Made by a program: the position numbers and the translations under genes. Below are positions 13,597 to 26,734 of a stretch of DNA of 64,000 nucleotides, piece by piece (position 1 is the first letter of the stretch; each line of letters opens with the position of its first letter). The notes below the pieces were generated by a model. It was not told where the DNA came from, searched no databases, and was given only the letters and a program-made list of their open reading frames with translations. Source of the stretch: Apus apus (taxonomy: Eukaryota; Chordata; Aves; Apodiformes; Apodidae); assembly GCF_020740795.1 (NCBI RefSeq), contig NC_067285.1, positions 18,953,241 through 19,017,240 on the forward strand, in the 5' to 3' direction.

Positions 13597-16500
13597 GGGA
13601 CTCTTACGATTTCAAGTCTCTGTAGCAGCATTTGGTTTCTCTGGAGGAGATAAAATCTCTGCAGATGATATAATTTTTTCATAGGTGGTTCTTTCACTTA
13701 GCAGAAAGGGTGTATGTGCAAAAGGCAGCCTGTACCTGAGTCTGAGAGGTTGCGTGTAGTGCTATGGTGTTGTGGGCAGAGCAAGTCCTTTCCACCAACA
13801 GAAATTCATCTACCATGATTTCTTCTTAAACATGAGCATATACTGGTTTTACTTTCCTTCTGAAGTCCAGTCCACAGTGAAGGAAGGGTCTTTTAGAGTC
13901 TGAGCTCAGTGCAGGTACATGCAGTTCCTCCATCAGAGGTCTCAGAATCTTGGAGATGGTGTTTCTGTGGCTATTTGTAGTGGACCTTATAGCATGTATT
14001 TTACAGCTTTGTTATATGCACCAAGTAAATGCTTTGAGGAAAAAGGAAACATCCAGTCATGACAAATAGTACACATTCCAGCAACAGGTTCCTTCTTTGG
14101 GGCATGGTGTTGTCAGCACTGCTGGTATCAGTGCAAATTTGGCATCTTTTTTGTTAATGTTCATGTTTTGTCAGTGTCTTGAAACAGTTCCAGAGCAACC
14201 ATCTTATTTAAAGTATGAAAATAATAAATAATTAAAAATCCTAAGATTTCAAAAACAAAACCATGAGGATGGAGTAAAGGTAGGGATGGATTTGATTTGA
14301 TTTTATTTCTTGTTTTGTTTATTTATGGGGTCAGAATTGTCCTAATTAATCTGTTCTTTTTCTGTACCTCTAAACTTCTCTGCAAAGCTGTTGGATTACA
14401 TTTTGTTTTCCCTTTAAATGAGGCAGATACTCCTACATTTCATTCCAGAAACTGGGGCTTTTTGAGATAGCAAAAAACAGACTGAAATCATGAGAATGTG
14501 AGAGCAGGGCGGTGCAGGACGGGAATAGGGGAAAATAGCAGTGCAAGGGGAGGATACAGCAGCTGCTGTTTGTTGTTGTTTTCACATAGTGCAGATTTGA
14601 TCTGGTTCCATCAATGTTAGTGTAAAGGCTGATTCTGCTGCTGGTGGGAGCTTGCTTAAGCCTGGTAGGCAGAAAACACTACCTTTTGCAGAGGTGGAAA
14701 GAGTTGCAACTTTGAATTGATGTTTTTCTTCTATCTGTGGATAAAAACTGCCCAAGAACATGGGTATATCCTGGGTGGTCCCCCTGGCCTGAGCTCTCTA
14801 TCCTAATTCTCAAATGCATCAGTCTAAAGCTGGCTTGGCTATGTCTGCTTCGTATTCCACTCTGCATGCACAGATTCTTACACTCTGGTTTCACCCCTTC
14901 TCTGATGGAAATGCTAGCTGCTGTCAGGCATGGTCTTTTCCCGCCTTGCAACCATGTGTTCCCACCGTATTTCATTCTGCTAATACTAGTGGTCATGCAG
15001 ATGTGCAGTAGGAAATGACCTGGCAGGATAAAAAAGGGGAGAGGATTAGTCTGTAGGTGGATTGGCTCCCTAACCATGCAGCTGCAGGAATAGTAGTTCC
15101 AACAAAATGAGGACAGTGGGGAAAGCTGATGATAGGTTGGAAGAGGACATGCTTGTTTATTCTGACTGCAACCCACACATAAACTGGCTTAAAGAAATCA
15201 TGGAGCTACATCTTCAGGCTCTTTGCCCTTTGTAAAGTATCTGTAGGGTTGTCAATATCTAGGAAATAGTTAATTGGTTCAAATTGTTTTTTCCAAAATG
15301 GTTATAGCCAGTTTGGGAGAATGATCAAACCGACTCCTCCTTTATCAGAATCAGACTGGGGCAATTCCCCTGTGAGTGAAATTCCAGCTTAGCTCAAACG
15401 TAGGACAGTAAACAGAGCTGTCTCTGTGTTTTAATTGAATAATTTGAACTCTGCTTTGCTACCACCACTAATTTGAGAGCCAAGTCTTATCTATCAACAC
15501 TTTTTAATATATGAAACTAAAGGGACAAGGGAAGGATTATAAAGCAGGCTTCATTATTATTATGTAAATATCCAGCCCTAAAGAAGGTTGATATGGTGTA
15601 AAAAGGAATTGTGCCAAGATAAAAAGGAAGCTTAGACACACTTTAATCTTTGCTGATGTACTGAAGGAACATAAATCAAAAAGGTTGAGAGTATCTTCTT
15701 ATGTGTTGATGTGGGCACATGAACTATGTTTAAAGGTGAACAGAAAAGGCTTCTTAAAATAAAACAAAGCTCCCCAAAGCTGCTGAGGATCCTGAGTTAT
15801 TAATAGGAGACACATTCAGGTTTAAAAGCCATATGGAATGTGTGCTTTGAAATATACTTCAAATGGGGCTTTAAAATAAAATCCTAGAGTTCCTAAGTCT
15901 TTTGAAGAAGAGCTGTCTTGTTTATGGGGAAAATAATTTTTGACAAGTTTCCCTGAATTTCAGGATCTTGAATTTCTGAGCCTAGTCCATCTCATTTGTT
16001 GCAGAAAATTTTGTAAACTGGGACTTGAGAGTGCTCTGCATGTTTTGGTTAAAGAATAAAGAATAAAACCTGTCACAGTGGCTTGGTAAAAGTGAATTTT
16101 GGGGTGCATTCTGACAGAGGGTGATTAACACTGTTCCCTATAATAGTTCTTCTCATCGTGATGTACAAGTTTTGCTCTGAGGTTACACCACTAAAACTTT
16201 ATCTGGAGAGTCTGCCTGTGCCCCACATTCATGCTGTGCTGCAGCTGCTCTTCAATAAGGGGTGCTTGGAGCAGAGCTGTACGCTAAATGCAAAGGGTTT
16301 GGGCCACATGCTTGGGTGAGAGTCAGCTTGCCTGTGGCCTCTGAAGGTGGGTGTATTGAAAATGTTCAGTGGAGAGGGATGGAGGGGAGGTCGTTCCTCA
16401 CTCTATACATGTGCTATGGGGCTGTATTTCTAGTATAAAGAAATCCCATTTCATCTGCTCGCCTCTCAGTTGACATGTCTTCCTCAGTTTTGTCTTGCAA

Positions 16501-17068
16501 CAGACATAAAACTTACTGTGTTTAGGACTGAATTTTGGGCCATAAGGTACAAATACTGAGTCTTTTTGGTGCCTGAGTTGAAAGCAGAGAGGCATAACTC
16601 TCTCTTATAGCTCAGCACACAACCAGCACTGCATGGGGACAGAATAATTTTGTGTTAATCTTGTGTTATGTTTGTATTTGTTTTCTTCTGTTTACATATT
16701 TTCTGCCTTGCTATGTGCAGTTTCTTGCTCCTCTGCCAGAAATGCATGTCACAGCCCCTTTCTTTCTCCATTACTTTTTCATAATTTCTCCTCCTCCTCA
16801 TCCCAAGCTTTCATCAGTTCCTTGTGATGAAGGGGAGGTGAAGAAGTTGAAAGGGTGTTTCTCTTTGGCAAACATGGAGAGGTTTACCCTGTGACGAAGT
16901 AATTATGCTGCAAAAGCTCCACAAGCGGTTTCTCCATTCAGGAGGAAAGGGCACTTTTTGACTTGTCAGCTCCGAAGAAGTGTCCACTGAGGAAGCCACT
17001 CTATTGTACTTAATTCCAGGCCACTTCTCCATATAGTTAAATCAGGATTTGTGGATTCTTTCTTCTTC

Positions 17069-17105
17069 TGCCAGCAAAACAGTGCAGCAAATGTTTTTGC
17101 TGGCA
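17069..17105. repeat. 11-bp perfect inverted repeat
   Basis: TGCCAGCAAAA at 17,069-17,079 is exactly complementary to 17,095-17,105, leaving a 15-nt loop. It could form a stem-loop in the ARHGAP22 pre-mRNA. No further pairing extends the stem. Confidence 0.5.
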
Positions 17106-17384
17106 ATCAGGGCCCTGTGCAGACCATGTCTTGTATTAAGGGAGAGCTGCAAGCTAAGGGACAAATCTCTGAGGTGTAATTTAATACCTGGCTCAGTATC
17201 ATTATGGGTAATGGAAGAATAGCCCTACATAAGGCCTAATTAGGGAACCTGTTTTAGATGAGTGAATGTTTTTCAGATAACATCCATGTGAGAGCAAAAC
17301 ATGACTGTTTTGAGGGGTCAGATACTGGTATTAGATGCATGTCCAACAGCATGCTAGACTGTTTAGGAGCTAGGATATGAAGTT

Positions 17385-17440
17385 AAGTCTTGGAAATCTG
17401 GTGTTTAGTTTCTACAGCTGTAAGATGGGGATTTTCCAGT
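17385..17440 (+). repeat. MIR-like SINE fragment
   Basis: The segment around GTTTCTACAGCTGTAAGATGG resembles the part of the MIR consensus that reads as a cagtttcc...tctgtaaaatgggga string. It is short and diverged, so the assignment is tentative. Confidence 0.4.
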
Positions 17441-17954
17441 GAGAGCATCTTCAGCATAGAACTGTATCAGTGAATTTAAGATGGTAAGATAGCACAGTAA
17501 TGAAGAAGAGGGAGGTGGCTTCTGTTATTTTCCCTGTGTGAACACTTAGAGGAGGTTTCTGCTCTCTTTCTTCCTAGAGTACTTCTCTGGGGTTATAGTG
17601 TTAAGTGGGATTCCTGGCTGGGCCAAGATGAGCCCCTTCACTAGGTGGCAGGATGGGCTTCCCTTGTTCAGGCTCCCCCAGGTGTGTGGGGAGTGGTGCT
17701 GGGTGTTTATTGTGCCTGATATGTGCCATTATCTCTGCACAGAGACAGCTGGCGCCTGATACAACTTATCAGTGTTTGCTCTTCAGTGTTGTCTCAGGCC
17801 CAGCAAAGGGAAGAGGAAGACAAAGAGGGTTATGAGTTCAGACATCTGCCCAGGACTAGGGATTGCATGAATTATCTGTGAGGAGGTGCTGGCTAGGCTT
17901 GCCCAGCCAAAAGTATCATAAGCAGAGGTTACACTTGTGGATACAGAAACTTAG

Positions 17955-17996
17955 ACACAGAGTAGAATTAAGTAATTCTACACAGAGTAGAATTAA
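17955..17996. repeat. Local direct duplication, 17-bp units
   Basis: ACACAGAGTAGAATTAA occurs at 17,955-17,971 and again at 17,980-17,996, a 25-bp period. It probably arose by replication slippage. Confidence 0.8.
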
Positions 17997-18164
17997 AGTA
18001 AGTTGGAAGTTGATCTTGCTGCTGAAACTGCTTACAACAGAGAAAGTTTTAAGATCTGAGATCTGATTAAGTTATTTTTTCTAACTTACCTCTGTCAGAT
18101 ATATCTTGGGCTTCTGTTGCTGCTTTATGACCAACATATTTTACCATCATGACACAGCTTTGAG

Positions 18165-18246
18165 GTAGGGAAAGTCTATTTTCCTCATTTTTTGTAAAGG
18201 AGGAATCTGAGGCATTGAGCAATTAAGTAACTTGCCTGAGGTCACA
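18165..18246 (-). repeat. MIR SINE core (antisense)
   Basis: On the plus strand the interval reads like the reverse complement of the MIR core: a TTTTCCTCATTTTTTGTAAAG stretch, then a gaggcattgagcaattaagtaacttgcc string and ggtcacag. That run of matched blocks in the correct order is characteristic of the conserved MIR core shared by amniotes. It abuts the CR1 copy that follows. Confidence 0.65.
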
Positions 18247-20045
18247 GTGAATATCTGTAAAAGAGCCACTCTGATGGCATTGTCCAGCAAGTCAAATAGA
18301 AGGATCAAAACCCTGGATGTGAGGAGATCAGACTTTGGCCTTCTCAGGGATATGCTGGGAAGAATCCCATGGGACGCAGTCCTGGAGAGAAGAGGGTTTC
18401 AGGAGATTTTGTTGATTTTCAAGGATTACTTCCTTCAAGCTCAAGAACAGTCTTATCCCCTGTGCAGGAAACCAAACAAAGGTGGCAGGAGGCCTGCATG
18501 GATGAATAAGGACCTTCTGAAAAGCTCAAACCTAAAAAGGAAGCACAGAAGAAACAGAAGAAGGGACAGGTGACCTACAAGAAATACAGAGAAACTGTCC
18601 GAACATCGAGGAATGGACTTCAGAAAGCTAAAGCTCACCTCGGGTTGAATCTGGTGAGGGCTCCGAGTGGTAACAAGAAATGCTTCAATTGCATGAAGAC
18701 CAGGGAAAATACAAGCACACTACTGAAAGAGGCAGGAGACCTGTTGAAAAAGGGCATTTAAAAAGCCAAGCTACTCAATGCCTTTTTTGTCAGACTTTAC
18801 TGGTAAGATTTGTCTTCATCAATCCCTATCCCCTGAAGCCGGTTGGAAAGCCTGGGACAAGGAATACTTCTCAGTGGAGGATGATCAGGTTAGGGAAGAC
18901 TTAAAGAAAATCGATATATCCAGGTCTCTGGGACCTGAGGGAATGCATCAACGAGTGCTGAGGGAGCTGGCCAATGTATAAGGCCATTCTGGATAATCTT
19001 TGAAAAGACATGGTAATTGGAAGAGGTCTCTGGAGATTCCTATCTTCAAGAAGGACAAGAAGGAGGGCCTAGGGAACTACAGGCTGGTCAGACTCACCTC
19101 TGTTGCTGGGAAGGTGGTGGCACAAACAAACCCAGAAATTCTTTCCAAACATCAAAAAGATGACTGGGAGTAGTCAGCAGAGATTTATGAAGGGGAAATA
19201 ATACTTGACTAACCTGATGGCCTTCTTTGATGAAATGGTGGATGACGGAACAGCAGTAATTGTTGTTTTTCTTGACTTTAGCAAGGCTTTTAACACTGTC
19301 TTGTATAATATCCTCATTTACAAATTCATAAAGTACAGACTAGAGAAATAGACAGTGAGGTTTATTGAAAAAAAGAGCTGAACTGAAGCGCTCAAAGGTT
19401 TGCGAGCAGCAGTCCAAAGTCCATCTGAAGGTGAGTCATTAGTGATACACCCTAGGGGCTGATACTGGGGCCAGTATTGTTTAACAGCTTCGTTAGTAGA
19501 CCTGGGTAATGGGACAGAGTGCACCCTCAGCAAACTTGCAGATGATATTGGGAGGAATGGTTTGTGTATCAGATGGTTGCACCATCATTCAGATGGACCT
19601 CAACAGGCTGGAGAAATGAGTGCACAAGTACCCCATGAAGTTCAACAGAGAGTAATGCAAAGTCTTGCACCTGGGGCTGATGGGCAGCTTTGCAGAGAAT
19701 CACCTAGGATCTGGTTGGACAAGTTGACCGTGAGCCAGTAATGCACCCTTGTGGCAAAGACTGCCAACAGATTCCTGGGCTGCATTAGGGAAAGCATTTG
19801 GAGCAGATTGAGGGAGGTGAGCCTTCTCTCAGCACAGGTAAGACCACATCTGGAGTGCTCTGTCCAGTTCTGGGCTCCCCAGGATAAGAAGGACGTGGAC
19901 TTATTGGAATGAGTCTGGTAGAAGATGATTAAAGGATTGTGGCAAGTGAAATACTAAGAAGCTGAGAAGGATGGGTATTTTCAGCCTGCAGAGAAGGTTC
20001 AGAGTAGATCTTAGCAGTCTGTATAAATATTTGATGGAAGGGTAT
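18247..20045 (+). mobile_element. Degraded CR1 LINE copy (ORF2 reverse-transcriptase region)
   Basis: Broken reading frames encode pieces of the CR1 ORF2 polyprotein in order. First come the segment containing DVRRSDFGLLRDMLGRIPWD and the downstream GGRRPAWMNKDLL block. Next are a GPEGMHQRVLRELAN block, a FLDFSKAF-like block (around 19,270) and the FADD-type active-site region seen here as LADD (around 19,530). A late block encoding a CVQFW-like string follows. Frameshifts, stops and small deletions separate these, so no functional enzyme can be made. The endonuclease end is absent, as expected for a 5'-truncated LINE, and no octamer tail is seen at the 3' end. The left boundary against the MIR piece is uncertain by some tens of bases. 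CR1 is the dominant LINE of birds and is common in other sauropsids. Confidence 0.88.
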
Positions 20046-22275
20046 AAAACTAAAAGCAAAACAAAGCATATCAAAGGCAAAAGATGTTCCTGAATTACTT
20101 TTGGAGATACTACATTTAGAATTGAAATGACTGCTTCACTTTCATGTAAAATTCATAACTTTCACATCTCTTTAGTTCATTCCTTGCATATATTTCACCC
20201 TTAAAGCTGCTGGCTTAAGGCTTTAAGAGACATTCAGTAGCAGTGCCTAAGCTTTTCCGGTCTCTGAGTGGAAACTATGCAGTAGCCTGGCCATCCACGC
20301 ACAGAAATGGATGTTCTCAGAGTTGCAGTCAGAGGGGTAAATCCCCTGCTACTGGTTTCAAAAACACCAGGCAGCAGCATGAGTTCTGCAACTGTCATTA
20401 ACCAGCTTAGTTCCAATGGCTTCTGACAGATGATGCAGTTTTGTATCAGGTGAATTAATTTGTAGTACTTTGTTGGCATGCACAGTCCTGGATGCCAAAG
20501 AGCAGGCATCCAGAGCTGAGGAATGACAGGCATCCAAGCAAGAATCCTTCTTAGTGCCTCTGCTCAACCAGATAGAAGATAGAGAACTACAAATTGAAAT
20601 TATTCCTGTTACATTTGCAGGTAAGCAGGGTAAAGCTTTTAATGGGATTTGCTTGATGAAATGTCTTTTGGATAGGAAATGCTAATTTGATAAAATGAAC
20701 TGTCACATGGGAATGTTTTGCTTTAGATTAAATTTGTGTTGGGAAAGATTTTTCAAATACAAAGTAGAATTTTTAATACAAACTCTTCTCTGAATTGGTC
20801 TTGTACTCCAAAGCCTGTGTAGATGTAAAATCTATTCAACTTAAGCCCTTTCCTCAGGAAAAAAAAAATAGAATAAAATAAAAAAAGGGTTAGGCTTGTG
20901 CTTGCTTCGATAACAGATTGTTTTCTCTTCAGCCAGTAAGTCCCATGGAGAGGTGCTAGTGACTGTGCACTTGATACATAGTCGGTGGCTACTGCCTGTA
21001 GAACATAGTGTGACCAGTACCACCAACTACCCTGGTGGTTTATTCAGCGAGACCGTTCTTGTAATCATTAGGTTCATGCTTGATGTTTGAAAGCTGACAG
21101 TCTCTGAAACACTGATGGTTCCTGTTGCACGTCCTGGCAGTTTATGATTAATGTGACAAATGTGTTCCTGTGGTGTTTCTCAGCTTGCAGGCAAGTATTT
21201 TAATTTCTCTGTATTGGTCCTTTGAAGAATGTTATGAGGATATGTGCTTACTGAAGAGGAATGGTAGCCTGCTCCTTGCAAGTTGCAATTTTAACCATTT
21301 AGTAGCTAAGGACAAAGAAATTCACCCTGTCTCTCTTCCTATTTCCTTTCTAAAGGTTACCCTTCTACCTCCCACAGTGCTCATGTTTTCTTCTCCTCCA
21401 TCATCACAGTATCACTCTTGCAATTTCCTTTTCCTGCCTTCTTAGTTGCAAGGCAGGGAAGGGAACATTCAGCTTCTCTTCTTGAAGCATTCCTGAATGG
21501 CTAATAGATTTACTGGAATTCTTTATCCATTTTACAAATTGGAGCTAAATGCCACTGCCAGTCAGGTTCAGCTGCTGCTGGAACTTAGACCATGATGTTA
21601 TGCTCGGGTGATGAAGGTATAAGTTATGCTTTACATTGAGTGGGAATTTTAGTTGGATAGTGGAGGATAAAAATAAAGGTATGGAATTAGCAGACATCAT
21701 TTAATCATTGATTGAGGAAGCAACAAAGTGAAAACATATACAATTTACCTGGTAGTAAATTTCACAGTTGCAGGTTACAGATTGACAGATGTATTTATGA
21801 TGAAGTCTGATTTGGATAAGCACCCATATGTTCATTGTTGATCCTGTTTGCTTCAGTGACTGACTGTGCTTAGGTTATCAGCCTGTCAGGCTTGGGATAT
21901 GGGAAGGCTTGAGGACATAAGCTTGTTCAGTTTTCTGAATGGATAAAAGGGGCTGGTCTTCTAAATTTTGTTTGTGAATCTAGATCACAGGCCCTAGATC
22001 CCAGGTTCCAGAATGGTCAGAAATCCAGATGGCTTGTTTTCTTCTGCACTAGAGGTGAGGATCAGCAACAGATTTCACACTCCATGATCCATGCATTCAA
22101 ACCCATAGCTGAAAGTCTCATCCTCCTCTAGTGATGAAACATTGGTGACAACAATTATACTATGTCATAACTATTTTTTACTTACTAACACCCAACAGTT
22201 TTGTAAAACATTTCTGTACAGTGGAGACATCAACATGCAGCACACTTGAAAGAGAAGATCTGCCAGTTAGGTGCT

Positions 22276-22297
22276 TTATATATATAAATATATATAG
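22276..22297. repeat. AT-rich simple repeat
   Basis: A short TATATA-type microsatellite interrupted by AAA. Confidence 0.7.
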
Positions 22298-25200
22298 CTT
22301 CTGCCAAGTCTATGGAAGCTATCTATTAGGTAGGCAGGCATGTGCAAGAGAGTCAGTAAACAAAAAGTTCTGTAAAAGATGTCCTTATGTTGTAGGGAAA
22401 AAGAAGTTTTCCAGGGCACATTTGTCCAGATCACTGCTTGTTAAAAGGCATGTTTTGTTGCTCTTGATGTTTTCTTCTCTAAATGCTTCTTGCCTTTGTT
22501 TAGGGGGAAATAGGCCAATGAATGAGGGGTTTGGCTCCTGATTCAGAGTGCTGTGGTTAAGTGATATTTAGGTCTGTTTATCATCTTTTCTCTGCGAGCC
22601 ACCAGTTGCAATCTCAATTTAAAGTATAAACTGGTTAGAGTCCACTGCAAGGCAATTTACTGTGCTCCGCAGTCAGTTTCTTCCCCGACATGTTTTAGAG
22701 AGATGGGAAAACTCACACAGGCAGGATCTACTGTGATGGAAGGATAAGCATAGCTATTTGCTAACCCTTTAACCCAGCGTGAACTGTTTTATCAGCCAGT
22801 AAGCAGAAGCCTGTTTGTTCTCAAAATATTTCATTTTGCTAGCAAAGGCTGAGACTCCAGCCCAGAGCACAGGATGGATGTGGGGTCATAATTTTGCTCA
22901 GAGAAGGACTGGAGAAGGAGGAAACTGTCCCATACAAGGGACATGCTGTTGAAGTCTTTCCTGATGGTTTCAGCCCTGTGACTGATCACCCTTAGCCATT
23001 TCACTGCCAGCTTGTTTGCCTGGGTTAAGGAATGAGTCTGTGAAAGGCTCCACTTGAAAATCAGGGAACTTCAGCTCTGATTCTAACTTGATTCTAGACC
23101 CTTTTTGTACAAGGAGGCAAAGCAGTTTCCTAGATCTGAGCTCCCTCAGACAGGTCTGCTTGAGTGTACCTGTATATTAGCTAATACTCTGGGTAAGCCA
23201 GTGTCTAAAAATACCTGCACCCTATGGGCACTTGCTAGAGCTGTGCAAGCCAACAATTTTGCTCACAATCAGAGATGGGGAGGAATATTTTCTGACTTCA
23301 TGCAGGTTCACCATTCCTGTCTGTTGCAACCAGATTCAAGACTGAATTTGACCTGAGATAGATGCCAAGCCTGAGACATGCCTGGATCTTCCGAGATTGT
23401 GTGAGCTGTAGTGAACTTCCCAGCCAGTTTCAAGGCTTGTACTGACATGTACAGGCAGGATGATTTCTCCCTGTTCTGGTACCTGCAGCAGCATAACTGT
23501 GGTGGTGCCAGCTCATGCAGCAGTACTAGGAACTCTCTCTGTGTAGTGACACCAAGAAAGAAAAGGTCTCCAGTTCCCCAGCAGCAAATTCATGTGAGAT
23601 GTACTCGTTAAGCAGTTTTAGAAAGCTAAGCTATCCTTTAGGAAAGTAAGAGCCGCCTAGTGGTAAACTCTGCAACTGAAAAAAATCACACCAGTAGGGA
23701 AATAGGGAGCTCAGTCTCCATTACCCCTTTTCTGCTTTGTACGTGTGCATGGGGAGATCTCCAGGTGAAAATTTTCATGTTAGTTTATATGTCATGTTCC
23801 AGCTCTCTGGATTTTATTGCTATTCTTGCAGTATCTAGTATACTCTTAGAGTCTGCATGCCCTGCAATCCAGTGATTGTGTGTGTCTTGGATTTCATTTT
23901 TGAGAAATGTGATTAACAGAGAAAGCAGGATCCAATTATGACCTGGAATTTCAAAACACAGAAGACAAATACATATAGTGATTTTTATTCCAGCCTCATA
24001 TTCTGTGATCTGAGCCATGATTTTTAACACAGTGCTTTGAAAGGCATTGATAATTGTTTCATATAAGGAGATAAGGTGATAACTGTGGAGTGTGTAGATG
24101 TGGAGCACAATGTTGCATTCTCAGAGGACAGCTGTAGCTGCGGAGTTACCGTGTGCAGGGAAAAACACTGAAGCAGCTGCCATTTCATGCTTTAGTTGTG
24201 ATGTTTGTGTGAGCAAGCATGTTCCTTCTGCTTTTTTCTCTCACCAGAGCTGTTTGCTCTTTCTTTGGAGAAGAGTTTGCATCATCTTTGACATCTCTCA
24301 TACAACTCACAGTATTATAACCTATGCTGAACTCTAATAATGCTTTGAGTCATGCTGTGTCCTTGGCCACCAGAGAGGCTGTGAATTTCACAGGTTAATT
24401 ATACATTGAATATAACAATGCCCATGTTAAACAACATGACTTCCTATTTCATTGGATGCCCCCTTTGTCTTGTGTTTTGAACGACAAAAACAGAAATGTA
24501 GAAGTGAATGGAAGAATGAAAGTCTGTGTTTGCTATCTCCTGGGCTCCCATCCCAAACATGAGTCCCAAGCTCCATAATGTTATTAGCAGACGTGACATA
24601 TTTTGAGGCTTCATTCCAGGGAACAGTGCCAGAAATTCTGATAGTGTCTCAGCCATTCAGAAAAGGGCTGGTCCAGCTCATCAGTTAGCACTGTGAGCAG
24701 GCTCTCCCTAACCTGCAGCCTGCTGTGTTCACAAGGGAAGATAGGATAATAAAAGCATGAAGAATATCCAGGATATCATTTGTACCTCTTGCTTAAGGAT
24801 CTCCAGCACTTTCCAAATTTTATTTAGTGGGCTTTAAATGTTGTCTGGTGTATTGTCTAGGCTTCCAGTGTCTAGTGGTGCATTACCTTACTACTTAAGG
24901 TATGCCATAGATAGCTAAGGAATACCTTACTAATTTGCCATTGAAATGAACGGTTTGATCCTGGTATCGCTCACCTGTAGTGAGAGACAGTAATTTATTT
25001 GGGAGCTTTTGATCAAAACAAAGAATGTAGAGACAGAGACTGATCTCAAGTTTCCTGAGTTGTGGGACAACAGCGTCTGAGTGACTAAAATCTCAGAGCT
25101 TGACTACTATGTCAGTATCACCTTTGATATGTGTGTTCAGACTTATCCATAGTCTAGCTGAGGAAGTGGTGGACCACTAAGTTCAGATGACTGGTCTGTA

Positions 25201-25507
25201 CAGTGACCACAGACATTATATTTTACTAACAGAAGAAGATGTGCAGCTACAGACAGGCAGATTTTATTTTATTTTTTCCTGCAGAGGGAGATGAAGTTAG
25301 CCAAACCTGATAAAATTCCACTGAAGGTTGGTGTAAATGTTTTGGGAGGTTATTGCTGCAGATCTGCAGTCACATGTGTGCATTTTGTAAATGGGATGGA
25401 GGGCTAACCTCTGAATAACAGCATGGGGCATTGTGGGATAAGCATTTTTCTTAGCTACAGACTTTTTACCCTGAAAGCAGGAGCCAAGGGGGGTGAATGT
25501 TCTCCTT

Positions 25508-25565
25508 CAAGTAAGTCCTGAGGATTGGTTCACCTGCAAGTAAGTCCTGGGGATTGCTTGACATG
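25508..25565. repeat. 29-bp tandem duplication carrying a donor-like core
   Basis: Units at 25,508-25,536 and 25,537-25,565 both start CAAGTAAGTCCTG and then GGATTG, with a few substitutions in the second half. Each unit holds CAA|GTAAGT, a close match to a 5' splice-site consensus. No exon is recognised immediately before it. Confidence 0.75.
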
Positions 25566-26179
25566 TAAGGGCCTTTTAGTTCCTTCCCCTATCAGTTATC
25601 CAGCTGAGCTATTAATCATCAGGCAACTTCTCTGTAAAGGGATAAAGAAGGGGCTGTAAGTACAAAAAAAAAGGGCACAGGCAAAAAATTGGTTTTTTTC
25701 CCTAAGCTCTGTAAAACATTCCAACCTGTCCCAGAGCTGTGGAGATACTCTCAGAGCATGTTAAGGCTAAGGTGGGGGGATGTTCCCCTCCAAAATAATG
25801 TTGCTGCTTTCTGCTGCTTTGCAAGTAGCTGAGAGGCCAGACCAGGGCATCAGGTTGCCTGCAGCACAACTAACATTGCCGGGATCAGGAAGAGATCCAG
25901 AGTGTGGCATGCAGACAGCAACTGTTGCTCAGCTTTTCCAGCTATCTAGAATAGATCTGACAAGCAATTAGAGCATGAATATATTACAGAGCCGATGGGG
26001 GATGCCTTTGTTAAAACTTGTGACCCATACTTAGCTGCTGTTTACATTGGCAGCAGCTTCGAGGGTGGGCAAGACCCTACCTGCCTGTCTTTCTCCTCTC
26101 TCCTTCCCCATGTGGAGGGAGCCAGGAAGCTCTGCATCTCATTGGATATTTCAAATGCTTTCTGCACAAGTCATAATTA

Positions 26180-26418
26180 ATGCTGAGTTGCGGAGCTAAG
26201 ACCAGATGTGCAGCCGAGATTATCTCCCAGGGCAGATCGGCTGCTCTCCACTCTGTAGCGCTGGGTGAATGGAAAGCTGCCAGTGCTGGGACTCAGAATG
26301 TGTCTGATGCCTGAAGTCAGGACTTTCTTTCTCTGCCGCTCCTGCTGTCTGACACTGCCTGGTTTCTGCTTGAAGCTCAGCGCCTGTCATGTAGCCGAGT
26401 GCTGCAGAAGAACCAGAG
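26180..26418 (+). promoter_or_regulatory. ARHGAP22: Candidate alternative first exon / promoter patch
   Basis: About 240 bases here carry seven CpGs and look richer in G+C than the flanking intron, which is CpG-poor. The patch ends at CCAGAG|GTATGAG, an acceptable 5' splice site at 26,418/26,419. A transcript starting here and splicing to the exon at 31,688 would lack the PH domain. It would probably begin translation at the methionine of FRMPG or another internal AUG, because the patch has no long open frame leading into the donor. No TATA box is obvious. This is an inference from composition and one splice motif. Confidence 0.25.
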
Positions 26419-26734
26419 GTATGAGATGATTTTCCAGAGTTTAGATTTGTTTGTCATTTTCTTTTCCTAGAGGAAAAGCAGATACTTGAGCTTAGCCTCA
26501 GACAGAAGCTAAGAATCTAAAAAAAGAGCTGGCTTTACAATGGGGGAAAGAGTGGGAAGGACCCAGTCTGTGGCCAAAAGTACAAGCTGATGCCAAGCTA
26601 GCATTTGACGATAATTCTGGGGAGGTGTGTTTGTATTTGCTTTTACACTGAATATTTACATGCATGCATGTGGATGAATGAGTGTAACTGGCTCCTAGTA
26701 AATAGAAACTGCTCTTTGTGTGGAATGGGCTCAG

